From positions 1 through 5,604 of the forward strand of contig USDE01000106.1 in NCBI GenBank assembly GCA_900553345.1: a stretch of DNA of 5,604 nucleotides, in the 5' to 3' direction. Position numbers and translations under genes: made by a program. Positions 1 through 5,140 of the stretch are shown here, piece by piece. How positions within the stretch are numbered: position 1 is the stretch's first letter; each line of letters opens with the position of its first letter. Below the pieces are notes generated by a model that worked only from the letters and a program-made list of their open reading frames with translations, searched no databases and was not told the DNA's origin. This stretch comes from an uncultured Collinsella sp. Its GTDB lineage: Bacteria > Actinomycetota > Coriobacteriia > Coriobacteriales > Coriobacteriaceae.

Positions 1-1233
1 CATGTCGACGTCGTGGCCGGCGGTGCCGGCAATCTCGACGGTCAGGTCGATGGGGAAACCAAAGGTGTCGTGCAGCTTAAAGGCGACATCACCCGGGAGC
101 ACGGCGCCATCGGCAAGCGCTGCCAGGGCCTCGTCCAGGTAGACGCGGCCGTTGTCGAGCGTCGTGGAGAAGCGCTCCTCCTCAGAGGCGACGATACCCT
201 TGACGAGTGCGACGTTCTTGAGCAGCTCGGGATAGGCCTCGCCCATCTGAGCGTTGACCTCGTCGATGAACTTGGTCAGGAAGGCACCCTCGATGCCCAG
301 CAGGCGGCCGTGGAACACGGCACGGCGGAGCAGACGGCGAAGGACGTACTCGCGACCCTCGTTACCGGGGAGGATGCCGTCAGAGATCATAAAGTCGACG
401 GCACGGGAGTGGTCGGCGATGATGCGCAGGGAGCGGCTGGCACCGGAGTAATCGTCGGCGTCATAGGTCTTGCCGCTGCGCAGCACGTCGGTCTCGTAGT
501 TGGACTGCACGCCCTGCATGATGGCGGCCATGCGCTCCAGGCCCATGCCCGTATCGAGGTTGCGGTGCGGCAGCTCCGGCATGGAGCCGTCCTCCTGGCG
601 GTCGTACTGGGTAAACACGAGGTTCCAGAACTCAAGGAAGCGGTCGCAGTCGCAGCCGGGCTTGCAGTCGGGGCTGCCGCAACCGACCTCCTCGCCCATG
701 TCAAAGTAGATCTCGGAGCACGGACCGCAGGGGCCGGTGGGGCCGGCAGCCCAGAAGTTGTCGTCCTCGCCCAGGCGGGAGATGTGGTCCTCGGCAACGC
801 CCAGAGAACGCCACACGTCGTGGGTCTCGTCGTCCTCGGTAAAGACGGTAAAGTACAGGCGATCGAGCGGCAGCTTGAACTCCTTGGTGATGAGCTCGAA
901 GGCCCAAGCGCAAGCCTGCTGCTTGGAGACGCCGCCAAAGGAGAAGTCACCGAGCATCTCGAAGAACGACAGGTGACGGCCGTCCTCGCCGATGCAGTCG
1001 ATGTCGTTGGTGCGGACACACTTCTGGCAGGAGATCGCGCCGATCTCCTTCATGGTCTTCTTGCCCTGGTAGTACTCCTTAAACTGGTTCATGCCGGCGT
1101 TGGCAAGCAGCAGCGAGGGGTCGTCGGGAACAAGGGACGAAGAAGGATAGAGCTTAAGACCGCGCTCCTCAAAGAAGTTGAGGAACTTGGAGCGGATCTC
1201 GGCCGTAGTCATTGACGGGTAGTCAGCACTCAT
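1..1233 (-). CDS. alaS: Alanyl-tRNA synthetase, N-terminal 411 codons (3' end outside window)
   Basis: This is a cytoplasmic class II aminoacyl-tRNA synthetase that charges tRNA-Ala with alanine using ATP. The window holds the aminoacylation core and the start of the tRNA-recognition region; the editing and C-Ala domains lie beyond the left edge. Visible family signatures are SSSLVPDDPSLLLANAGMNQF (split here as residues 31-40 and 41-51), the motif 2 region RHLSFFEMLGDFSFGG (86-101), AAGPTGPCGPCSEIYFD (162-178) and motif 3 DTGMGLERM (227-235). A Cys-rich insert (Cys185, 190, 194, 196) precedes FLEFWNLVF, as in many Gram-positive AlaRS. The ATG at 1233 is chosen because GAGGAG lies 9 nt upstream (1243-1248) and the protein begins at the usual place, just before TTAEIRSKFLNFF. 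A promoter sits directly upstream, and no T-box leader is present. Function is certain from sequence; only the 3' end is missing. Confidence 0.98.
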   Translation of the reverse strand, partial: MSADYPSMTTAEIRSKFLNFFEERGLKLYPSSSLVPDDPSLLLANAGMNQFKEYYQGKKTMKEIGAISCQKCVRTNDIDCIGEDGRHLSFFEMLGDFSFGGVSKQQACAWAFELITKEFKLPLDRLYFTVFTEDDETHDVWRSLGVAEDHISRLGEDDNFWAAGPTGPCGPCSEIYFDMGEEVGCGSPDCKPGCDCDRFLEFWNLVFTQYDRQEDGSMPELPHRNLDTGMGLERMAAIMQGVQSNYETDVLRSGKTYDADDYSGASRSLRIIADHSRAVDFMISDGILPGNEGREYVLRRLLRRAVFHGRLLGIEGAFLTKFIDEVNAQMGEAYPELLKNVALVKGIVASEEERFSTTLDNGRVYLDEALAALADGAVLPGDVAFKLHDTFGFPIDLTVEIAGTAGHDVDM

Positions 1234-1279
1234 AGAGGGAATCTCCTCGGTTTCACATCGAAACAGTTCAAACGTAACG

Positions 1280-1307
1280 ATATTACCATCCCGCCGCGCA
1301 AGTGCAA
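1280..1307 (-). promoter_or_regulatory. Putative sigma-70-type promoter of alaS
   Basis: On the minus strand a TTGCAC -35 box (1302-1307) is followed by a 16-bp spacer and a TAATAT -10 box (1280-1285). TGG immediately before the -10 gives an extended -10 element. Transcription would start roughly 40 nt before the alaS ATG, leaving a short leader with the GAGGAG ribosome site. The -35 box overlaps the T-run of the upstream terminator, so one transcription unit ends where the next begins. The assignment is by consensus match only. Confidence 0.55.
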
Positions 1308-1349
1308 AAAAGAGGGCCGACATAAAGCCGACCCTACAGCGAAAGTGCA
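1296..1349. repeat. Imperfect 11-bp direct repeat flanking the terminator
   Basis: GCGCAAGTGCA (1296-1306) and GCGAAAGTGCA (1339-1349) match at 10 of 11 positions, in the same orientation, 43 bp apart. They bracket the terminator hairpin, and the left copy covers part of the alaS -35 box. It could be a regulator's tandem site, the trace of a small duplication, or chance. Confidence 0.35.
1306..1335 (-). terminator. Intrinsic (Rho-independent) terminator, minus strand
   Basis: Read on the minus strand, AGGGTCGGC (1327-1335) pairs with GTCGGCCCT (1313-1321) over 9 bp, including two G-T wobbles. The loop is TTTAT (1322-1326), and CTC then six Ts (1306-1311) follow. The other strand has no T-run, so it acts only on leftward transcription. 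The nearest leftward gene upstream is the permease, whose stop codon is about 545 bp away across the plus-strand membrane gene. The terminator therefore probably ends the sigma-factor operon and shields alaS from read-through. Confidence 0.8.
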
Positions 1350-1373
1350 CGTTATGTAGGAGTATGCGATGCA

Positions 1374-1405
1374 TTGAAAAAGGCTACTATAGAATTACAT
1401 ATAAG
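1374..1405 (+). promoter_or_regulatory. Possible promoter region of the plus-strand membrane gene
   Basis: An AT-rich stretch upstream of the 1428 start has a TTGAAA (1374-1379) resembling a -35 box. Several -10-like hexamers follow: TACTAT (1385-1390), TATAGA (1388-1393), TACATA (1396-1401) and TATAAG (1400-1405, 5 of 6 matches to consensus). No pair combines ideal boxes with a 17-bp spacer: TTGAAA to TATAAG is 20 bp, and TTGAAA to TACATA is 16 bp. A promoter somewhere here is likely, since the gene faces away from all neighbours, but its exact boxes are uncertain. Confidence 0.35.
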
Positions 1406-1416
1406 ATTCACCCGGA

Positions 1417-1421
1417 AGGAG
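1417..1421 (+). promoter_or_regulatory. Ribosome binding site that fixes the start at 1428
   Basis: AGGAG, within GGAAGGAG (1414-1421), lies 6 nt before the ATG at 1428. This is near-ideal spacing and favours this ATG over an in-frame TTG at 1374, which lacks a good site and lies in the likely promoter. Confidence 0.75.
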
Positions 1422-1427
1422 CAATCG

Positions 1428-1865
1428 ATGAAAAGCAAACGATTTGTCCTGAATGCACTTCTGGTAGTAGCAATATTGACGCTCTTCGTCTTTTCGTACT
1501 CATACATGAATCAGCCAAGATTTGGATATGCTTTATACGCTGTTTTTTCCGGCGAAACAACTTACAACACTATAGGCTTCATTGACGCAATCTTTTTCTA
1601 TGTAGTCGGCCCCGTATCAAGCGAACTGGTCGCTTTTGTTGTCAGCTACAACCTGAATCAACAAAGCCAAACTCACTCAGCGACTTCGGCCAAACAAGGA
1701 ATCAATCTCTTCGCAATAATGATAATTCTGCAAATTGCGACCGTGTTGATTATCGCCCTGACCGCAACAAACGTTTTGAAGTATGAGTTCGGATTCATCG
1801 CGAGCTGTCTCATGGCAATTGCCGCGGGTATAGCGGTTTCGTATACGACACCGGCAAAGAAGTAG
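1428..1865 (+). CDS. Hypothetical small membrane protein, four predicted TM segments
   Basis: I do not recognise the family. The 145-residue product is strongly hydrophobic, with likely membrane helices at residues 7-25, 51-74, 92-112 and 121-140. It has a short basic N-terminus (MKSKR), a polar Gln/Ser/Thr-rich loop at 78-91 and a basic end (PAKK). The arrangement suggests an integral cytoplasmic-membrane protein with both ends inside. The ATG at 1428 is chosen because of the strong AGGAG 6 nt upstream; an in-frame TTG at 1374 would add 18 polar residues with no supporting site. The gene is alone on the plus strand, convergent with the permease gene (15 bp between stop codons). It is markedly AT-richer than its neighbours (about 40% GC in three 60-bp lines counted, against about 60% or more in alaS). 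Both points suggest recent acquisition. No function can be assigned; a toxin, immunity protein or phage-derived protein cannot be told apart from the sequence. Confidence 0.8.
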   Translation: MKSKRFVLNALLVVAILTLFVFSYSYMNQPRFGYALYAVFSGETTYNTIGFIDAIFFYVVGPVSSELVAFVVSYNLNQQSQTHSATSAKQGINLFAIMIILQIATVLIIALTATNVLKYEFGFIASCLMAIAAGIAVSYTTPAKK

Positions 1866-1880
1866 ATCAACTAACAGGGC

Positions 1881-3293
1881 CTATTTGGAATCCGAATCGT
1901 CCATGGAGCCGTCGATGCCGGTTTTGGTATCGTCGTCCGAGTTGGAGTCATCGTCCTTGGCGAAGGGATTCTTGAAAAAGCTCGTCGCATCGGGCTGCAG
2001 GCCCGAGAGCTTGATCCAGGGATTCTCGAGCTCGGGCTTGGGCATCGCCTGGGCCTCGGGCGCGGTCTCGTTGCCGATGAGCTCGGACTCGTAAATGAAC
2101 GTATCGTCTCCAAGCGCGTCGTAGGCGGCGACCGGGTTGCCCTCGGCATCGCGATATGGCGTGCCCTTAAATACAGCGCCGTCGTATGCCACGAGCTGGC
2201 GACCGGTCTCGTTCTCAAAGTAGTAGACGAAAATGCCCTTGAGGGCCGCGCACAGCGGAATGGCGATGACCATGCCGATGGGACCCATAAGTGCCGAACC
2301 AATAACGAGGGCCGTCAGGCTCATGATGGGATGCACCTGCACCGAACTCTGCATGACCTTGGGGGAAATGACGTTATCGGTGACGTTTTGAGCCACCATG
2401 GTCACAACGAGCGTCCACAACGCCAGCATGGGACTGAACATAAAGCCAAGCACCGTGGCGATAGCCGCGCTTACCCAGGGACCGACAACCGGGACCAAGT
2501 GCATGATGCCGGTAAAGATGGCCATGAGTGCCGCGTAGGGATGGCCAATGAGCGTAAAGCCGATAAAGGCGAGGATGCCACCGCAGATGGACGTCACGAC
2601 CATGCCGCGCATATAACCGCCGACCGAGCGCGAAAGAATCGCGACCATAAAGCGGTACGAGGTCTCTTTTTCCTGTCCGATGATGGTACAGACCTCGTGG
2701 TGCATACGGGGATAATCGCAGGCAAGCCAGTAGGCAAGCACCAAACCCAGGAAGATTACGAACAGCTGCGAGGCCGTGTTGGTGATCAGCGGGAACACGC
2801 CGCGACCGAGCTCAGCGGCGATTTGCGATACGTACTTGGACGCCACAGTAACCAGCGAGGACAGATTATCGTCCAAGTACTCCTTGAGCGGCGTGTTGTT
2901 GAGCGTCTTAGCGTGCGAAATCATCTCGTTGAGATCACCGCCCGCAACGCGAAGCTGCTCAGGCAGACGGCTCAGGACTTCCATAATCTGACCGAGCAAA
3001 ATAGGGGACAGGATGCAGACGACGCCGACGAGCACTGCCACAACCACGATCAGCGCGATGAGCGAACCGATGCCACGACCGACGCCGTGATGCTCGAGCC
3101 AGTTGGTGATCGGCGACATCACAAAAGCGATGATGGAACCGACAGCGAGAAACTCGATAACCGGTGCCAGGATGCCCATAAGGTTAAAGATGACGGCGGC
3201 GATAACGATGCAACCGACGACGCCCCAAATGCGCAGCGTCAGGATACGGGTATCGCGCAGCGTGCGGTCGGTTTGTTGGGGGTGCTCACTCAT
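1881..3293 (-). CDS. AI-2E family (UPF0118/PerM) transporter with acidic C-terminal tail
   Basis: This 470-residue polytopic membrane protein belongs to the AI-2E transporter family. Hydrophobic segments are clear at about 20-60 and 75-100. A soluble amphipathic stretch (about 101-165) precedes the conserved C-terminal half, with further helices near 168-192, 231-250, 253-270, 273-305 and 324-358. Family hallmarks are HLVPVVGPWVSAAIA (265-279) and NVISPKVMQSSVQVHP (307-322), followed by ALVIGSALMGPIGMVIAIPL. Characterised relatives differ in role: E. coli TqsA affects autoinducer-2 export, and some halophile members act as Na+/H+ antiporters. The substrate here is therefore unknown. About 105 residues after the membrane core (366-470) form a hydrophilic extension ending in a run rich in Asp, Ser and Thr. 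The ATG overlaps the sigma-factor stop as ATGA (4 nt), implying coupled translation as the last gene of the operon. No terminator lies directly after its stop codon. Confidence 0.93.
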   Translation of the reverse strand: MSEHPQQTDRTLRDTRILTLRIWGVVGCIVIAAVIFNLMGILAPVIEFLAVGSIIAFVMSPITNWLEHHGVGRGIGSLIALIVVVAVLVGVVCILSPILLGQIMEVLSRLPEQLRVAGGDLNEMISHAKTLNNTPLKEYLDDNLSSLVTVASKYVSQIAAELGRGVFPLITNTASQLFVIFLGLVLAYWLACDYPRMHHEVCTIIGQEKETSYRFMVAILSRSVGGYMRGMVVTSICGGILAFIGFTLIGHPYAALMAIFTGIMHLVPVVGPWVSAAIATVLGFMFSPMLALWTLVVTMVAQNVTDNVISPKVMQSSVQVHPIMSLTALVIGSALMGPIGMVIAIPLCAALKGIFVYYFENETGRQLVAYDGAVFKGTPYRDAEGNPVAAYDALGDDTFIYESELIGNETAPEAQAMPKPELENPWIKLSGLQPDATSFFKNPFAKDDDSNSDDDTKTGIDGSMDDSDSK

Positions 3294-4081
3294 GAACGAA
3301 CCATCACTCCGTCGGGGTCGATCTTGTCCTGAATCTTCTTAAGGGTACGGCGCAGCAGGCGCGAGACCTGCACCTGCGAGATACCCAGCTTCTTGGCAAT
3401 CTCGATCTGGGTCATGCCCTTTACGAAACGCAGCTCGATAACCTCGCGCTCGCGCGGCGAGAAATCGCGGATGGCCTCCTCGATTACCAGTCGGTCATCA
3501 GTAAAATCGAGCTCGTTATCGTCATCGGCATAGCGGTCGAGAATCGAGGGGGCATCATCGGAATCGGACGCGCCAGGAGCCTCGATGGACACCGAGGTAT
3601 AGGCCGAAGACGATTCCATGGCCTCCAGCACCTCGTCGACGGTCACACCCAGGTACTCAGCGATTTCTTCAACCTTAGGCGAGCGCTGCAGCTCGTTAGT
3701 GAGCTTGTCGGTAGCCTGGTTGACCTTGGCAGAAAGCTCCTGCAGACGGCGCGGCACGCGCACGCTCCAGCCCTTGTCGCGAAAGTGACGCTTAATCTCG
3801 CCCAGGATGGTAGGCGTGGCAAACGTCGTGAACTCGAGTCCGCGCTCGGGGTCAAAGCGGTCGATAGCTTTGAGCAAACCCAGATAGCCGACCTGCATGA
3901 GGTCGTCGAGCGGCTCGCCGCGGTTCTTAAATTTGTTGGCAAGAAACCTTACCAGGTTCATATGGGACATGACGAGCTGCTCACGTGCGTCCGGATCACC
4001 GGTCTCTTTGTAGCGACGAAACAGCTCGCGGGTTTTCTCCTTGTCCCAAGCGGTCTTACCGCTCCGGGAACGTTCGGTCAT
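3290..4081 (-). CDS. SigB/SigF/SigG-family alternative RNA polymerase sigma factor
   Basis: This 263-residue group 3 sigma factor directs RNA polymerase to an alternative, probably stress-type, regulon. Region 2 spans about residues 34-115, with DLMQVGYLGLLKAIDRFDP (60-78) for core binding. The region 2.3/2.4 segment FATPTILGEIKRHFRDKGWS (87-106) plus VRVPRRLQEL closely resembles Bacillus SigB/SigF, so a GTTT...GGGTA-like promoter class is expected. Region 3 is about 116-165. Region 4 spans about 205-255: FSPREREVIELRFVKGMTQ (207-225) followed by a helix-turn-helix, IEIAKKLGISQVQVSRLLRR (226-245). Length matches B. subtilis SigB (about 262). The start ATG lies 1 nt after the stop of the anti-sigma-like gene (TAA-T-ATG), so the pair is translationally coupled, as with rsbW-sigB and spoIIAB-spoIIAC. 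Subfamily is confident; the name SigB versus SigF cannot be settled, so no symbol is given. Confidence 0.96.
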   Translation of the reverse strand: MTERSRSGKTAWDKEKTRELFRRYKETGDPDAREQLVMSHMNLVRFLANKFKNRGEPLDDLMQVGYLGLLKAIDRFDPERGLEFTTFATPTILGEIKRHFRDKGWSVRVPRRLQELSAKVNQATDKLTNELQRSPKVEEIAEYLGVTVDEVLEAMESSSAYTSVSIEAPGASDSDDAPSILDRYADDDNELDFTDDRLVIEEAIRDFSPREREVIELRFVKGMTQIEIAKKLGISQVQVSRLLRRTLKKIQDKIDPDGVMVRS

Positions 4082-4082
4082 A

Positions 4083-4460
4083 TTAGATATCCGCCTTGAG
4101 GTCGAGGGAAAGCGTCAGGGGCGCCGCAGTCTTTTCGTAGGAATCGCACACGCTTGCCAGAATGAGCTCGGCATACACGGCAGCCTGATCATCCTCATCG
4201 ACAGTCGCCTGGTCACCAAAGGTAAAGGTCATGCCCACGTGCGATTCGTCGACGTCGAATTTGATCGAAATGTCGTCAGAATCAACGGCCGTGCAGCCAA
4301 AGATGAAGGCCTCCTCGGCAGCCATACGGATATCCTCGATGCGATCGACGGACATAGAGCACAGCGCACCGACATTTGCCGCCGTCATGCGCACAAGGCG
4401 CGCGAGACGCGGATCACCGGCAACGCTCAGCGTAATGGGGCAAGTTGCTTCGCTACTCAT
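4083..4460 (-). CDS. RsbW/SpoIIAB-like anti-sigma factor, degenerate ATP-binding fold
   Basis: A 125-residue soluble protein encoded immediately before the sigma factor, in the position of an RsbW/SpoIIAB anti-sigma factor. Residues 40-60 (RIEDIRMAAEEAFIFGCTAV) resemble the N-box helix of RsbW (EDLKIAVSEACTNAV), and 63-82 match the following beta hairpin (ISIKFDVDE, GMTFTFGDQ). The glutamate is kept (Glu50), but the N-box Asn that holds Mg-ATP is Phe54. The aspartate/glycine motif after the second strand is only FGDQ, and the GGLGL lid motif is absent, being replaced by a helix-like stretch (90-108). The protein is also shorter than RsbW (about 160). The anti-sigma role is inferred from fold trace and gene order; kinase activity looks unlikely. 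The ATG at 4460 has GAGGAG 7 nt upstream; a longer in-frame start near 4574 lies deep in the upstream gene and adds low-complexity Arg/Pro sequence. Confidence 0.75.
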   Translation of the reverse strand: MSSEATCPITLSVAGDPRLARLVRMTAANVGALCSMSVDRIEDIRMAAEEAFIFGCTAVDSDDISIKFDVDESHVGMTFTFGDQATVDEDDQAAVYAELILASVCDSYEKTAAPLTLSLDLKADI

Positions 4461-5043
4461 CGCAGGACTCCTCGGAGGTCTCGGCGGGCGTGTAGGTGTA
4501 ATACTGGGCTGCTTTAGCAGCAGGCTTCTGTGTATCATCGTCACCAGCAGCGGCATCGTCCCCGGCTTCGTCAATCAGGACACGCTCGGTCGGCTGCTCG
4601 GCTTCGGCGGCAGCGGAAAGCGTGCGCTCGGCGTCGGCCGCGGGAGCCTTCACCTTGTTAAAGAGTTTCTGCACGGCACCAGCAGCAGAATCAGTCACGC
4701 TCGATACGGCATTGCTGGCCTCGGCCACGCTGCCCGTAACCTCGGAAATGTCGCGAACCACAGCTTCGACCTCTACGAGATTGGAGGTAAGGGCGTCGAC
4801 GGCGGTCTTGCTCGACTTGAGGAGCGGCTCAACCTGAGCCAACGCGGGGGTGAGCTCATCGACAGCGCCATCGAGCTTTGCTACCACCGGCTGTGCCTCG
4901 GCGATGGTGTTGTTAAGGTCGCTCACCGTCTTGTCGAGCGAATCAACGACGGTGCGGGTCTTGCGCAGCGTAAGCGCGAGCTCGATAACAGCCCACACGC
5001 CGGCAACGGCGAGCAGCAGCAGGGCGATTTGAATGGGACTCAT
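4453..5043 (-). CDS. DUF948-type membrane-anchored coiled-coil protein
   Basis: A 196-residue protein with one N-terminal membrane segment (about residues 4-25, IQIALLLLAVAGVWAVIELA) and a long helical region (27-131) with heptad-like hydrophobic spacing and few prolines. An Ala/Asp/Glu-rich disordered tail (132-196) contains QYYTYTP (180-186). The short N-terminus and downstream RK residues suggest the bulk is cytoplasmic. This matches DUF948 proteins; B. subtilis YtxG, a general stress protein under SigB control, is the best-known relative. Its biochemical function is unknown. The ATG at 5043 has GGGAGG 5 nt upstream (5049-5054). It is the first gene of a packed block, overlapping the anti-sigma-like gene by 8 nt, so a role in envelope stress or in relaying a signal to the anti-sigma/sigma pair is an attractive inference. 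Confidence 0.82.
   Translation of the reverse strand: MSPIQIALLLLAVAGVWAVIELALTLRKTRTVVDSLDKTVSDLNNTIAEAQPVVAKLDGAVDELTPALAQVEPLLKSSKTAVDALTSNLVEVEAVVRDISEVTGSVAEASNAVSSVTDSAAGAVQKLFNKVKAPAADAERTLSAAAEAEQPTERVLIDEAGDDAAAGDDDTQKPAAKAAQYYTYTPAETSEESCDE
4468..4473 (-). promoter_or_regulatory. Ribosome binding site deciding the anti-sigma start
   Basis: GAGGAG on the minus strand, 7 nt before the ATG at 4460, lies inside the last codons of the DUF948 gene. It fixes a start that overlaps the upstream stop by 8 nt (ATGAGTAG), so the two genes are probably translated in a coupled way. Confidence 0.75.
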
Positions 5044-5084
5044 ACAAGCCTCCCGAAGGAATCGAAATACAGACGCTTTTCATG

Positions 5085-5109
5085 GTACCCCAAAGAAGGG
5101 GAAAGATAC
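5085..5109 (-). promoter_or_regulatory. Candidate SigB-type promoter before the DUF948/sigma operon
   Basis: On the minus strand GTATCT (5104-5109) and GGGTAC (5085-5090) are 13 bp apart, compared with the B. subtilis SigB consensus GTTTAA-N12-15-GGGTAT (3 of 6 and 5 of 6 matches). A perfect GGGTAT also occurs at 5106-5111 but has no GTTT-like box upstream. Transcription would start about 30-35 nt before the DUF948 ATG. If real, the sigma factor would drive its own operon. The match is weak and the region could serve another sigma factor. Confidence 0.25.
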
Positions 5110-5125
5110 CCAAAGGGAATGTGCG

Positions 5126-5140
5126 AGGTCCCAAGGACCT
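5126..5140. other. Short perfect hairpin over the rarA stop codon
   Basis: AGGTCC (5126-5131) and GGACCT (5135-5140) form a perfect 6-bp stem with a 3-nt loop, overlapping the rarA stop at 5139-5141. There is no T-run on either side, so it is not an intrinsic terminator as written. An alternative 5-bp stem, CCAAG (5131-5135) with CTTGG (5142-5146), shares bases with it. It may stabilise the 3' end of the rarA message, or be chance. Confidence 0.25.

Noticed and set aside
13..1215. Open frame of 400 codons on the plus strand opposite alaS
   Set aside because: It is the antisense of a highly conserved alaS coding region. The translation is Val/Gly/Ala/Leu-rich with no recognisable domain, as expected from GC-rich codon bias on the opposite strand.
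1234..1248. Hairpin hiding the alaS ribosome site (GAGG pairing with CCTC before the ATG)
   Set aside because: Only 4 bp with a 6-nt loop; too weak to argue for regulation without further evidence.
1234..1345. T-box riboswitch controlling alaS
   Set aside because: The hairpin upstream of alaS is a plain terminator. No T-box sequence (AGGGTGGNACCGCG-like) or antiterminator was found, and a promoter lies after the hairpin, so the alaS leader is only about 40 nt.
1374..1427. TTG start giving an 18-residue longer form of the plus-strand membrane protein
   Set aside because: The TTG sits in a -35-like hexamer and lacks a good ribosome site, while AGGAG lies 6 nt before the ATG at 1428.
2331..3332. 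Open frame of 333 codons on the plus strand opposite the permease
   Set aside because: The predicted protein is extremely His/Asp/Arg-rich, the usual complement of a hydrophobic membrane-protein gene. The minus-strand frame has clear AI-2E family motifs.
4461..4574. Longer N-terminus for the anti-sigma-like protein, starting near 4574
   Set aside because: The extra residues are Arg/Pro-rich, out-of-frame translation of the DUF948 gene; the GAGGAG site points to the ATG at 4460.
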